The position numbers and the translations under genes were made by a program. The notes below the pieces were generated by a model that was given only the letters and a program-made list of their open reading frames with translations, made no database searches and was not told the DNA's origin. Positions 37,684 to 47,840 of a stretch of 64,000 nucleotides of DNA are shown piece by piece (position 1 is the stretch's first letter; every line of letters begins with the position of its first letter). Source of the stretch: Lysobacterales bacterium (GTDB lineage Bacteria > Pseudomonadota > Gammaproteobacteria > Xanthomonadales > SZUA-36); contig JAKITK010000004.1 of the NCBI GenBank assembly GCA_021648125.1, positions 39,720 to 103,719 on the forward strand. Direction: 5' to 3'.

Positions 37684-38172
37684 ATGAAAACATTGCAGAT
37701 AATCACTACCGGCGGCACCATTGATAAGGTTTACTTTGATGACAAAAGTGACTACGAAATTGGCCCCCCGGAAATCGGGCGTATTCTTGAAGACACCGGT
37801 ATCGGTTTTGAAGTCCATATCAATGCCCTTATGCACAAAGACAGCCTACATTTCAATGCCGAAGATCGCGCCCTGATTCGTAATGTCATTGCCCACAGCA
37901 GCTCCAAACATTTTCTGATTACACACGGCACAGACACCATGGTGGAAACCGCGATGGAATTGCTCGATATTGAGGATAAAGTTATCGTCCTCACCGGCTC
38001 CCTAAAACCGGCCCGTTTTCGTGATTCAGATGCGGTCTTCAATATAGGTTGTGCGGTTGGTGCTGTACAATGCCTGCCCTCCGGGGTTTATATCTCCATG
38101 AACGGTAAAGTATGGGATCCAAGGAAGGTAAAGAAAAACTATTCCGCCCACCGTTTTGAAGCCAACGAGTAG
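37684..38172 (+). CDS. asparaginase-like protein, N-terminal domain only
   Basis: The 162-residue product starts MKTLQIITTGGTIDKVYFD with the first catalytic Thr motif of asparaginases (TTGGTI) and has LITHGTDTMVETAMELL with the second Thr and Asp (HGTDT). A full asparaginase is about 330 residues; the C-terminal domain is missing, and the frame ends normally in ANE before a stop. Short stand-alone forms exist in gammaproteobacteria; their substrate is not known. The ATG at 37684 is preferred to an upstream start at 37615. It converges on DUF445, four bases apart. Confidence 0.85.
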   Translation: MKTLQIITTGGTIDKVYFDDKSDYEIGPPEIGRILEDTGIGFEVHINALMHKDSLHFNAEDRALIRNVIAHSSSKHFLITHGTDTMVETAMELLDIEDKVIVLTGSLKPARFRDSDAVFNIGCAVGAVQCLPSGVYISMNGKVWDPRKVKKNYSAHRFEANE

Positions 38173-38176
38173 TTCA

Positions 38177-39427
38177 TCAGATAAATTTTTCTACTAATAA
38201 ATTAAGCCCTAACAGGAGTACACCAACCAAGCCACCAACCAGAGTTCCATTGATACGGATAAACTGCAAATCCCGGCCGATGGCGAGCTCAACCCGCCGA
38301 GAAGTTGTATCCGCATCCCAGCTCCTGACAGTATCGGAAATTAAACCACTGATACTGTCAGCATTCTCGCTCACAATATGTGTAATTGCAGCTGATATCC
38401 ATTGGTCAAGTAATTCACGCATGCCAGGGTCTGCTTCCAGTTCAACGACTAATCCCTGCAACAAGTTATCCATGTGTAGATGAATTTTCGAGTCGGGATC
38501 ACTTTCAGCAAGCTTTAGACGCGCGGCCAGATCATTCCAGAGTCGCAACAAATACTCCTGGATTGAATCGTTCTGCATGAAGTCTTTTTTTATCCGTTCA
38601 CCCAGAAGTTTGTATTCGGGTAATGTCTGCAGGTCTTTGGTTAATTTTTCTAGCTGCTGATCAAAGCGCTGCCGAAGCTCATGCTCCGGATCCAGAGCCA
38701 TCTCAAATAACACCGTTTCTATGCGTTGCAACAACTGCCCGACAATTTTGTCATCTACAAAACCCGGCATCCACCAGGGGCTTTCATGCTGCACGCGGTA
38801 TCGAATTCGTTCCTCGTTTTCACTCAGAGCAACAATCGCAAAGCGCAAAGCCTGGGTAAAGACTTCCTGATGCCGACCTTTACTGGTCATTACTTCAAGT
38901 GCCTGGCCGGCTATTTTCGCGACATCGAAATTAGAGCTCTGCCGCTGCGCGATGCGCGTTACAAACGCTCTCACCCGCTGTTCACCAACCGCTGCCATTA
39001 ACCAGCTCCACAATGAAAGTGTATTACCGATAAGCTGCCGTCGGTTGTCTGTCTGTTTTAACCAGCTGATGACTATTCCAGCCAGATTATGTGACTGTAA
39101 GCGTTTTTCGAGAACTTCCGCCTGCAGGAAGTTTTCGGCCACAAAGCGCGCCATTGACTCACCAATCTCATTTTTTCGACGGGCAATAATGGCAGTATGT
39201 GGGATAGGTAATCCCATTGGATGACGGAACAAGGCAGTTACCGCAAACCAGTCGGCCAGCGCACCTACCATGGCCGCCTCAGAAAATGCATGCAGCCATA
39301 GCCATGCGCCTTGCTGGTCCCAGCTGAGTGTGTAGAGCACAGCCATTACTAACAATAGGATAAGCGGCAGCCTCTTCATTTGCCGAAGCCTTAGCTGTTG
39401 TAGATCTTCACTATGGGGTATTTCCAA
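38177..39427 (-). CDS. DUF445 family membrane protein (YjiN-like)
   Basis: The 416-residue protein has a hydrophobic N-terminus (LPLILLLVMAVLYTLSW and a second helix around residue 45-65 with AMVGALADWFAVTALFRHP, the family signature), a long amphipathic helical middle and a C-terminal membrane helix (LVGGLVGVLLLGLNLLV). The PIPHTAIIARRKNEIGESMA stretch is also typical. Function is unknown. It follows rsmA on the same strand at some distance, where apaG and apaH are often found. Confidence 0.9.
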   Translation of the reverse strand: MEIPHSEDLQQLRLRQMKRLPLILLLVMAVLYTLSWDQQGAWLWLHAFSEAAMVGALADWFAVTALFRHPMGLPIPHTAIIARRKNEIGESMARFVAENFLQAEVLEKRLQSHNLAGIVISWLKQTDNRRQLIGNTLSLWSWLMAAVGEQRVRAFVTRIAQRQSSNFDVAKIAGQALEVMTSKGRHQEVFTQALRFAIVALSENEERIRYRVQHESPWWMPGFVDDKIVGQLLQRIETVLFEMALDPEHELRQRFDQQLEKLTKDLQTLPEYKLLGERIKKDFMQNDSIQEYLLRLWNDLAARLKLAESDPDSKIHLHMDNLLQGLVVELEADPGMRELLDQWISAAITHIVSENADSISGLISDTVRSWDADTTSRRVELAIGRDLQFIRINGTLVGGLVGVLLLGLNLLVEKFI

Positions 39428-39563
39428 TTCTATCCCCAGGTTAAATTTGCGCTTAAATTTAGGTTTAAATTTCGACTAGTGACATCAAACTCACTCTTTA
39501 TACCAGCCGGTTCTTGCTCACTGGGGAAAAGAAATGCGTATTCGCTGGCCAAGTAACACCGCG

Positions 39564-40355
39564 CTAGCCGCACACATGATTAGCAAGCGCGGCGAATTCT
39601 TCCAGTGAGAGCTGCTCAGCGCGTGCAGATGGTTGAATACCCGCAGCGGTAATTTCATCGGCAGTCATTAACAACTTGAGCGCATTGCGCAAGGTTTTAC
39701 GCCGCATACCAAATGCCGCCTTAACCACTTTATCGAAACGGTCTTCATCCTTAACCTTAACTGGCAGGCTGTTATGTGGAATCAGGCGCACGATACTAGA
39801 GTGCACCTGTGGCGGCGGGAAAAATGCCCCCGGCGGCACCGTAAATAAAGGTTCAACCTTGCAATAATATTGGGTCATCACCGACAAGCGGCCATAAGAC
39901 TTTCCATCCCCAGCTGAAGCTGCCATTCGATCGACGACCTCTTTTTGTAACATAAACAGCATTTCTGAAATTTGTTTACGCCAGTTAAAAGTGTGAAATA
40001 TCAAGGGTGTAGAAATATTATACGGTAAATTACCTACCAGCTTGAAGTTATCCACACCAGCAATTTCCCCGATATCTGCGCGCAAGGCATCTGCCTGATG
40101 TAGAAAAAATCGGCGTTCATCATTGAGTTGAACCGGGTAATCCAAGCGGAGTTTTGCCACCAGATCACGGTCAATTTCAATCACATGTAGATCACAGCCG
40201 GTTTTTAGTAATGGTAGCGTCAACGCACCCTGACCAGGGCCAATCTCGACCACAGTTTGCCCCGGCCCGGTATTGATAGAATCGACAATCCGCTGAATTA
40301 TTGTTTGGTCAACAAGAAAATTTTGGCCGAAGCGTTTACGAGGTTTATGTTTCAT
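39564..40355 (-). CDS. rsmA: 16S rRNA dimethyladenosine transferase
   Basis: RsmA (KsgA) dimethylates two adjacent adenines near the 3' end of 16S rRNA. The 263-residue protein starts KPRKRFGQNFLVDQTIIQRI, has VVEIGPGQGALTLPLL as SAM site, and NLPYNISTPLIF as the NLPY catalytic motif. The C-terminal helical domain is complete. It overlaps pdxA by four bases. Confidence 0.96.
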   Translation of the reverse strand: MKHKPRKRFGQNFLVDQTIIQRIVDSINTGPGQTVVEIGPGQGALTLPLLKTGCDLHVIEIDRDLVAKLRLDYPVQLNDERRFFLHQADALRADIGEIAGVDNFKLVGNLPYNISTPLIFHTFNWRKQISEMLFMLQKEVVDRMAASAGDGKSYGRLSVMTQYYCKVEPLFTVPPGAFFPPPQVHSSIVRLIPHNSLPVKVKDEDRFDKVVKAAFGMRRKTLRNALKLLMTADEITAAGIQPSARAEQLSLEEFAALANHVCG

Positions 40356-41392
40356 ACTTTCCTGATGGCCATTTCAGCTGCCGTCTTAATGGCCAGCGCT
40401 AAGCTGGCGGTATCTGCCTTACCTAGGCCGGCTATATCTAACGCGGTACCGTGATCTACCGATGTGCGAATAAAGGGCAAGCCGAGAGTGATATTAATGG
40501 CATTGCCGAAACCAGCGTGTTTCAATACCGGCAGGCCCTGGTCATGATACATCGCTAGGATAACATCACTTTTATCGATATTTGCCGGGGTGAACGCGGT
40601 ATCGGCGGGCAACGGTCCAATAATGTCCATGCCCTGGGCACGACAATGCTGTAATGCAGGCTCGATAATTTCAATTTCCTCCATGCCTAAATGCCCACCC
40701 TCGCCGGCATGAGGATTCAGCCCGCAAACGGTGATTCGAGGCCGACTTAAATTAAATTTATTACGCATATCCCGGTGTAAAATCTCCAGCGTCTCGGTGA
40801 CACTTTGAAAGCTTATCGCCGCGGCAATATCTTTCAGCGGCAGGTGGGTCGTAACTAATGCCACCCGAAACCCTGCTGTTGCCAACATCATCACCACCCT
40901 TGGGGTATTCGATAGTTCCGCTAGGTACTCAGTATGCCCACTGAAAAATGCATTATCGATGCCAACCTCGTTAATAATACCCTTATGCAGAGGCGCCGTT
41001 ACTAAGCCTGCCGCATCGCCACTAAGACAGAGCTCAGCCGCAATGCGTAATGTATTGAGCACATAAGGAGAGTTCCGGGCATCGAGTATTCCGGGGGTTT
41101 CAGGCGCTTCCATAGGCACATGCAGAACCGCTAACTGACCCGGTTTTTGCTCACCGCTTGAATATTCTGATAATGATTCAAACACCTGTAGATTTTCATC
41201 AATTCGCGATGTTTCAATACCAAAACGACTGGCCGCTCTTTGAATTAAGCCTGCATCGGCTAGCACCAATAACGGTAATTGAGTTGCCGTTGAATCAGTG
41301 GATAAACCGAGGCTTCGGACAATTAATTCCGGGCCTATACCGGCCGGCTCTCCGGCAGTTACCAGTAACGGTGAGGTACCCGAGTCAAGCAA
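40352..41392 (-). CDS. pdxA: 4-hydroxythreonine-4-phosphate dehydrogenase
   Basis: PdxA oxidises 4-phosphohydroxy-L-threonine in pyridoxal phosphate synthesis. The 346-residue enzyme shows VTAGEPAGIGPELIVR at its start, GHTEYLAEL, the metal-binding His residues in LNPHAGEGGHLG and the MYHDQGLPVLKHAGFG segment. It seems to begin with TTG. Order lptD-surA-pdxA-rsmA is the usual one in gammaproteobacteria. Confidence 0.95.
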   Translation of the reverse strand: MLDSGTSPLLVTAGEPAGIGPELIVRSLGLSTDSTATQLPLLVLADAGLIQRAASRFGIETSRIDENLQVFESLSEYSSGEQKPGQLAVLHVPMEAPETPGILDARNSPYVLNTLRIAAELCLSGDAAGLVTAPLHKGIINEVGIDNAFFSGHTEYLAELSNTPRVVMMLATAGFRVALVTTHLPLKDIAAAISFQSVTETLEILHRDMRNKFNLSRPRITVCGLNPHAGEGGHLGMEEIEIIEPALQHCRAQGMDIIGPLPADTAFTPANIDKSDVILAMYHDQGLPVLKHAGFGNAINITLGLPFIRTSVDHGTALDIAGLGKADTASLALAIKTAAEMAIRKV

Positions 41393-41423
41393 ATCCTATT
41401 ACCTCTACCCGGGAATCGGGGGA

Positions 41424-42725
41424 TTACCCAGCATCGATACGAAGATCAACATAGGCTTCATCGCGCATCTGACGCAGGAATTGATTAACTTCCTGTTCCG
41501 CTTTGCGTTGGCGAATCAGGTTACGGGCTTCATTGCGGGTGGTTTCTTCGGTTCTATCGATTTCTCGTTGACCCAGAAACTGGGCTATATGCCAACCAAC
41601 CTCAGTTTGGAATGGTTCTGAGGTACCTTCTACACCCAGACCTTCGAGCATGACTTTCATTCGGTCACCGAATTTCTCAGGAATGAACCAGCCGAGATCA
41701 CCACCAAGATTTGCACTACTACTGTCATCGGAATCTGATTTTGCCAGTGTTTCAAAGTCGGCACCTTCATCCAATTGTTTCTTAATATCCATGATTTTAT
41801 CCATGGCCTGACGCGCGTTTCGCAACTCGGTAATTTTTATCATGATATGCCGAGCGTTGTATTCTTTGACCACAACTTTACCGCGTTCGCGCTTGTCATC
41901 TATTCGAAAAATATGGAATCCTGCCGGGCTGCGCATAGCATCGGTATATTCCCCATTTCCTAAAGGTTCTATGGCTTCAGCAAAATAACGGGGAATAGAG
42001 TTAAGATCGCGCCAGCCGACAGTACCACCTTCTAATGCCTCCGGGGCCTCGGAATAAGATATTGCCGCAGATTTAAAATCCATACCTTCCTGCAAACGCC
42101 GATAAATATCGTTAATTCGGTCAGTGCCTTCAGCCAACTGCTCGGGTGTTGCACCTTCCGGCACACTAATCATTATGTGCGAGAGCAGGTATTCACCATC
42201 ATCGAGGTCTCGGGTTGCCAGCAAAATATTGATTTCCGATTCAGTCACATTAACCATGCTATCGACCACGCGTTGCTTCAGTTCGCGCAACATCATATCT
42301 TCACCCAAGCTTTGCCTGAACTCGGTAAAATTAAAACCATCGCGCTCAATGGCGTCGCGCAACTGCTCAATTGACATTTTGTTTTGATTGGCAACCTGCA
42401 CCAGCGCAGAGTCAATATCGCTGTCACTCACACGGATCCCAGTACCGAGAGCGCGTTGTACCTGTAGCTTGGTCGAAATCAGGTTTTCAATCACCTGACT
42501 TTCGAGCAATTGCTTGCTCGGTAGCTTACCACCCGACTGGCGGATACGGTCCATTACACCATCGACCGCCTGATCAAGCTCGCTACGCAGAATCACATCT
42601 TCGTTAACTACGGCAACGATACTGTCCAGAGGCTGGACTTCTGCGCGGATGTTTTTAGGGCCGAGAGACAACAACAGCGGCGCAAGCACGAATAAAATAA
42701 AACAGCTGGAAAATTTCATAGTCAT
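41424..42725 (-). CDS. surA: SurA, periplasmic chaperone and peptidyl-prolyl isomerase
   Basis: SurA carries outer-membrane proteins to BamA. The chosen ATG gives a signal peptide beginning MTMKFSSCFILFVLAPLLL and a mature part of about 405 residues. An N-terminal chaperone domain (VNEDVILRSELDQAV) is followed by two parvulin domains (about residues 185-285 and 295-395), each with a YSEAPEALEGGTVGWR- or SSANLGGDLGWF-type motif. An upstream ATG eight codons earlier would put charged residues before the signal. It lies between lptD and pdxA. Confidence 0.94.
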   Translation of the reverse strand: MTMKFSSCFILFVLAPLLLSLGPKNIRAEVQPLDSIVAVVNEDVILRSELDQAVDGVMDRIRQSGGKLPSKQLLESQVIENLISTKLQVQRALGTGIRVSDSDIDSALVQVANQNKMSIEQLRDAIERDGFNFTEFRQSLGEDMMLRELKQRVVDSMVNVTESEINILLATRDLDDGEYLLSHIMISVPEGATPEQLAEGTDRINDIYRRLQEGMDFKSAAISYSEAPEALEGGTVGWRDLNSIPRYFAEAIEPLGNGEYTDAMRSPAGFHIFRIDDKRERGKVVVKEYNARHIMIKITELRNARQAMDKIMDIKKQLDEGADFETLAKSDSDDSSSANLGGDLGWFIPEKFGDRMKVMLEGLGVEGTSEPFQTEVGWHIAQFLGQREIDRTEETTRNEARNLIRQRKAEQEVNQFLRQMRDEAYVDLRIDAG

Positions 42726-42788
42726 AATTAGATTTTCTATATCAATCAAACAGATCGCTATTGTACCTGTATTTCGCGACCAAACAGG

Positions 42789-45002
42789 CTAAAAATTACG
42801 GTCATTAAACAATTTGTACGGCTCACGCCCGAGAATACCCAGCCCGGTTAGTTCAAATTCCAGATAAATACCGCTGCGGTTCTCGCCATCGTTGTTACGC
42901 AGGTAACGCCTGCCAAGCAGGCGCATCGCCCAACAGCAACTGCTGTATTCAAAACCTGCCAGCGCTTCCAGGGTGCCGGCCTCATCCCGATCGTAATTCC
43001 AGCGGCCCATCAGTCGCCAACGGGAAGATAAGGGAACAGAGGCGCGAATATCGAACTGATCAACAGAGTCGAGGCGATAGCGGTATTCGAAGCCCAATTG
43101 CAACTGTGAGTTCGATTGGTAATCAACGCTAGCATAGCCCACATCAAGCTCATTTTCTTCCCAACTCCACTGCACGCCAGCCCGGGCGGCCCAAACTTGG
43201 GATGGGTACCAACTAGCTTCAGCAATAACATCCGAGGTACCGGCCTTATTCACCGGATCACCCGGTCGTAGTTGTACTTTTTGATCAGCGAAGTACAAGA
43301 TCTGGCCCAAGCTCAAATTAAAGCGTTCCAAGCCTTGAGTAGAATCAAATGTCCGGCTGGTCAGCGCCAATGTCAGTTGATTTGCATCTCCCTGGCGATC
43401 GGCACCAATAAAGCGGTTGTAGCTAAATAACTGACCGAATCCGAATGTCATTTCATCGGTATCAAAATCCGGTAGATCATTCTGATTCTCAAATGGTACA
43501 AAAAGATAAAACAATCGCGGTTCCAGGGTTTGCTGGGCGCCGCTTTTCAACTCGCGGTCGAAATACAGACCAGTATCAAAACTCGCAATCAAATTGCTGC
43601 GGCCCGGCGAGTCATCCACAAAACCGAGGTTGTTATTCAACGAATACTGAGTCACCCGATAACCAAGCGCCGGCTGCACAAAGCCTGCCGCGTCCTCATA
43701 GGTCCATAATAACTGACCAAGAACATCGGCACGACCGCCAGTTACCCCCGCTTTTCGATCAAAAGCCACCAACTCGCTGTCGAGGCGAAAATCAAATCTG
43801 CTTTTGTTAATTGGAATATCCAACCGGTAACGCAACTGGGGCACACGACTGTATGGCCCACGATTCGGGTTGATTTCCGCGTCCAATATCTGGAAATCGT
43901 CTGCCTGCAGGTCTAAATCCCAGTATTTTCCGCGCCCGGCAATACCCACCTGTGAGCGCAAAAACTGTCGTGAGGATTGCACCAGAGAATTTCCAAAATC
44001 GAAGAAATAATTTTCATCACTGACCCGGTTTAAGTGCAGTTTTGTCTGCCACTGGGGATTAATTGTGCCTTTATGAGAGACCTTATAGTGATAACGATCT
44101 TCGCCCGTTCTGTCATCGTCTGCAAGATACTTAATTTCCGCGCTGTTTGTAGTTCGGGCGGTCATAAAACGGTATTGGCTACCGAGCATAAACCCACGAT
44201 CTGTTATCCATCGTGGTATCAAAGTTAAATCCTGATTCGGGGCAATGTTCCAGTACCAGGGAATGGACATATCAAAACCATTATCATTCGAGGCTCCCGC
44301 CGAGGGATATAAAAACCCGGTTTGCCTGCGGTCATCGATCGGAAAACTGAGCCAGGGAGTATAAAGTACTGGCACACCCTTAATTTCCAGCTTTGCCCCA
44401 CGGGCGGTACCACGACCCGTTTGCGCATTAATACTTATGTTTTTAGCAATAATCTGCCAATCCGGATCATCCCCCTGGCAGGTTGTGTATTCGACCCCAT
44501 CCATGCTTAGCTGGCTGCCCCTGCTTACCCGGACTTTGCTCGCATGTCCCTTACTATTATTACTGAATAGCTGGTAGTCCACTCGCTGAAAAGTGCCCCT
44601 CTCTTCCAGCAGGTTATACTCTGCACTCGCAGCCCGGAGAAACAAGCCAGTATCTCGATATTCCAACGGTTCAGGGAAGTTCATCTGTTCTTTGTCGATA
44701 TCATATTTAAGTAAATCGGTTTTTAGCTGCTGAGCGCCTCGGGTTAGGATCACATCACCGGTAAAAATAGACAACGGTCGGGCAAAATCGCCTGCTATAG
44801 CGTTAATATCAATTGGTAGGTCTTTTCTGTTTTCCAGCGCCGGAATTTCAAATTCAGTCAGCACCAATGGACAGCCCTGCGGTAACTGCAGTGAATTTTT
44901 TTCCATCGCAAAGCCAGCTACGGGCAAGCTAAGCATAAGCAATGGAGTGATCCAATTGCCAATTGTAGAGATAGTAGGTTTCACTGAGTGTGCAGATTCC
45001 AA
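42789..45002 (-). CDS. lptD: LptD, LPS transport barrel of the outer membrane
   Basis: LptD with LptE inserts lipopolysaccharide into the outer leaflet. The 737-residue protein has a signal region (ITPLLMLSLPVAGFA), an N-terminal jellyroll (FTGDVILTRGAQQLKTDLL) and a large C-terminal barrel with WFGxxY-like strands, ending near GREPYKLFNDRNF. Cys residues near the N-terminus and the CC pair in YSSCCWAMRLLGRRYL near the C-terminus are the ones expected to form the inter-domain disulfides that LptM helps mature. surA follows 39 bp downstream. Confidence 0.95.
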   Translation of the reverse strand: MESAHSVKPTISTIGNWITPLLMLSLPVAGFAMEKNSLQLPQGCPLVLTEFEIPALENRKDLPIDINAIAGDFARPLSIFTGDVILTRGAQQLKTDLLKYDIDKEQMNFPEPLEYRDTGLFLRAASAEYNLLEERGTFQRVDYQLFSNNSKGHASKVRVSRGSQLSMDGVEYTTCQGDDPDWQIIAKNISINAQTGRGTARGAKLEIKGVPVLYTPWLSFPIDDRRQTGFLYPSAGASNDNGFDMSIPWYWNIAPNQDLTLIPRWITDRGFMLGSQYRFMTARTTNSAEIKYLADDDRTGEDRYHYKVSHKGTINPQWQTKLHLNRVSDENYFFDFGNSLVQSSRQFLRSQVGIAGRGKYWDLDLQADDFQILDAEINPNRGPYSRVPQLRYRLDIPINKSRFDFRLDSELVAFDRKAGVTGGRADVLGQLLWTYEDAAGFVQPALGYRVTQYSLNNNLGFVDDSPGRSNLIASFDTGLYFDRELKSGAQQTLEPRLFYLFVPFENQNDLPDFDTDEMTFGFGQLFSYNRFIGADRQGDANQLTLALTSRTFDSTQGLERFNLSLGQILYFADQKVQLRPGDPVNKAGTSDVIAEASWYPSQVWAARAGVQWSWEENELDVGYASVDYQSNSQLQLGFEYRYRLDSVDQFDIRASVPLSSRWRLMGRWNYDRDEAGTLEALAGFEYSSCCWAMRLLGRRYLRNNDGENRSGIYLEFELTGLGILGREPYKLFNDRNF

Positions 45003-45173
45003 ATTGGGGGGACAGTCCCGATACTGATAGTTTACCAGTCGATTGCCAGCAGGTCGTTAATATAAAATTAATTTTTACTACTCCGAATAAATCGGAAGGA
45101 CGAATAACTGGTTATAATAAATTTATATTTTTTATATTCACATTCACCATATTACCCAAGGCGAGTATTAGCA

Positions 45174-45923
45174 ATGAATTCTGACTGGTTTCTGGACGAG
45201 CAATTATGGCTTGAGTTTTATGCGACGATGTTTTCCCCTGAACAGTTCGCCTTGGCGGCTGAACAAATACCGCAAATAATCCAGCTGACGGGTATAAGTA
45301 CGGCTAACATTCTCGACCTGGCTTGCGGACCCGGCCGCCATATACTGCCATTAGCTGAGCTGGGGTACCCGCTTACCGCCGTTGATACCAGTGCCTACCT
45401 GCTCGGCATTTTAGATGATAAGCTAGAGGCAACACCTCACCAGCATAGCGTTGAGATTATCCGCGCTGATATGCGCAAATTTATTCGCCCAAAAAGCTTT
45501 GATCTGATCTTGAGCATGTGGACATCATTCGGTTATTTTCAAGCCCCTGGTGATGACCTCAAAGTGCTCGATAATGTTTATCAATCACTGACTACAGGCG
45601 GAAAATTTCTTCTCGATGTCGCCGGTAAAGAATATATCATTCACAATTACGAACCCTTACTCACGCGAGAAATTAGCCCCACAGAGCTATTGATTGAACA
45701 ACCTATTTTACTGGATAACCTCAGCCGCCTGGATAATGAGTGGACGCTGGTATCTAAAGACAAAGTCTTCAGAGCAAGCTTTAGTCTTAATATTTACACT
45801 GCGGTTGAATTGCAGGACAGATTATTAGCCGCTGGGTTTTCTACAGTGCAAATTTTTGGTGATCTCGACGGCAGCGAGTATGACCTTGATTCAGATCGAT
45901 TAATTCTACTGGCGACAAAGTAA
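45174..45923 (+). CDS. class I SAM-dependent methyltransferase
   Basis: The 249-residue protein carries motif I ILDLACGPGRHILPLAELG near residue 45, AVDTSAYLLGIL as motif II and DLILSMWTSFGYF after the fourth strand. It is a Rossmann-fold methyltransferase of the small-molecule type; the substrate is unknown. It is divergent from lptD and ends eight bases before the convergent MFS-acyltransferase stop. AT-rich DNA precedes its start. Confidence 0.85.
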   Translation: MNSDWFLDEQLWLEFYATMFSPEQFALAAEQIPQIIQLTGISTANILDLACGPGRHILPLAELGYPLTAVDTSAYLLGILDDKLEATPHQHSVEIIRADMRKFIRPKSFDLILSMWTSFGYFQAPGDDLKVLDNVYQSLTTGGKFLLDVAGKEYIIHNYEPLLTREISPTELLIEQPILLDNLSRLDNEWTLVSKDKVFRASFSLNIYTAVELQDRLLAAGFSTVQIFGDLDGSEYDLDSDRLILLATK

Positions 45924-45931
45924 CTTTGTTT

Positions 45932-47812
45932 CTAACAGGCGTCTCCACGAAGTTTTCGCACTTCAGTCTCAATTCGCTCTGAAGTCACTTCATCTGCAGG
46001 GATTGGCGCGCCGATAATCACTTCGATTTTTTGCCAGAATTTACGCGGGCGGCGTTTTATGCCTTTATCTTTGCGTGAAAACATGCTGCCCCAGAGATTA
46101 CAGATTGCCACTGGAACCACCGGAACCGGGTTCTCCCGGACCAATTTTTCAACCCCCTTTTTGAAAGGATTGATGTCGCCATCATAGGTCACAAGGCCCT
46201 CTGGAAATATCCCTAACACCTCACCTTCATCCAGGATTTCATGCATTCGCCGGTACGCTGAAGCCAGAACTTCAGGGTGTTCTTTCTTGCTGGCTATAGG
46301 AAAAGCTTTTGCCGCCTTAAACAACCAACGCAAACCTGGAAACTCATATATTTTGTAATACATAGCATAGCGCAGAGGCCGGGTAATAATACCACCCAAT
46401 AACAAGGGATCAATGAAGCTGACATGATTTGATGCCACGATCACACCACCCTCTTCAGGAATATTTTCAAGACCCACAACATTAATGCGATAAATGCTCT
46501 TCATCATCATCCAGACAATAAAGCGCATGAAGAACTCCGGCACCACGGTGAAAATATAAGCGCCAACTAGAATATTCAAAACCGCCGTCACTAGGAAAAG
46601 TTCGGGAATACTTAAGCCAATATTGCCTAGTAAAACCATTGCCATTGCAGCCGAAAGCACCATCAGCAAGGCATTAACAATATTGTTTCCCGCAATCACC
46701 CGGGAACGAAATTCCGCTGGGGCTCGCTGCTGTATCAATGCATACAGCGGTACGGTATAAAAGCCCCCAAAAACACCAATCATAATTAGGTCAAAAATTA
46801 TACGCCCGTTGTGCTCAAGGGCTAAAAAACCACTGATATTGACAACTTGCTGAACCGTTTCCGGGCTGGCAAAATAAAGGTCAATTCCGAAGATTGTCAA
46901 ACCCAAGCTACCTAGAGGTACTAAACCAATTTCTATCTTATTACGGGAAAGCCTTTCACACAGCAAAGACCCTACTGATATACCGATGATGAACAAACCT
47001 AACAAAAATGACATCAAGTTTTTATCGCCACCGAGCAGGTTGTAGGTATAACTGGGAATCTGTACTAGAAAAGTTGCACCGAAAAACCAAAACCAGGAAA
47101 TCCCCAATACGCTGTTCAGCACCACCCGATGTTTCCTGAGATAAGCCAGGTTTCGTACAGATTCGGAAAATATGTTCCAGTTGATTTTTAGTTCCGGGGC
47201 AGTAGCAGGGATCATCGGTATAGCCCGGCTTGCCAGCCAGCCAGCTACCGCAACCAGCAAACAGGCGGCTGCCACCCACACTGGCCAATCGGCCTCCACT
47301 CCCGCGAGCTGAGGGCCCAGTATGGTACCTGCCAGTATGGCCACAAAAGTACCCGTTTCAGTAAGCGCATTCCCCCCGACCAATTCTTTAGGGTGCAAAA
47401 TTTGCGGCAGCATACCGTATTTAATCGGCCCGAAAGTGGTCGACTGAAACCCTAGCAAAAAAAGCACACCAAGCAGTAACGGCCACGAGTCATAGTAAAA
47501 CCCGACGGTTGCCAACAGCATGATAATAATTTCAAATAGTTTGATCAGCCGGATCTGGCGTGATTTTTCAAATTTATCGGCAAACTGTCCGAATAAGGCG
47601 GAGAAAAGAAAGAACGGTAAAATAAAAAGCATGGCGCTGAGGTTAACCAGCTGATCTGTATTCAGAGTTATCAGCTCGGCGGAACGAAAAACAATTAACG
47701 CTGCCAGGCCATTTTTGAAAATATTGTCATTAAAAGCACCCAGCGACTGGGTAACAAAAAACGGCGCAAAGCGCCGACTGCCAAGTAGTTTGAACTGAGA
47801 GTGATCACTCAT
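45932..47812 (-). CDS. MFS transporter-PlsC acyltransferase fusion (lysophospholipid remodelling type)
   Basis: The 626-residue protein joins an N-terminal major-facilitator domain (about residues 10-420, start FFVTQSLGAFNDNIFKNGLAAL, LplT-like) to a C-terminal acyltransferase (about residues 430-620) with VIVASNHVSFIDPLLLGG (H-x4-D) and GIFPEGLVTYDG. LplT flips lysophospholipids inward and Aas-type enzymes re-acylate them. Larger members carry a third AMP-ligase domain, absent here. The natural stop follows the acyltransferase, so the acyl donor must come from elsewhere. Confidence 0.9.
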   Translation of the reverse strand: MSDHSQFKLLGSRRFAPFFVTQSLGAFNDNIFKNGLAALIVFRSAELITLNTDQLVNLSAMLFILPFFLFSALFGQFADKFEKSRQIRLIKLFEIIIMLLATVGFYYDSWPLLLGVLFLLGFQSTTFGPIKYGMLPQILHPKELVGGNALTETGTFVAILAGTILGPQLAGVEADWPVWVAAACLLVAVAGWLASRAIPMIPATAPELKINWNIFSESVRNLAYLRKHRVVLNSVLGISWFWFFGATFLVQIPSYTYNLLGGDKNLMSFLLGLFIIGISVGSLLCERLSRNKIEIGLVPLGSLGLTIFGIDLYFASPETVQQVVNISGFLALEHNGRIIFDLIMIGVFGGFYTVPLYALIQQRAPAEFRSRVIAGNNIVNALLMVLSAAMAMVLLGNIGLSIPELFLVTAVLNILVGAYIFTVVPEFFMRFIVWMMMKSIYRINVVGLENIPEEGGVIVASNHVSFIDPLLLGGIITRPLRYAMYYKIYEFPGLRWLFKAAKAFPIASKKEHPEVLASAYRRMHEILDEGEVLGIFPEGLVTYDGDINPFKKGVEKLVRENPVPVVPVAICNLWGSMFSRKDKGIKRRPRKFWQKIEVIIGAPIPADEVTSERIETEVRKLRGDAC

Positions 47813-47840
47813 TAATTATAGACACTCCCTTAATTCGATA

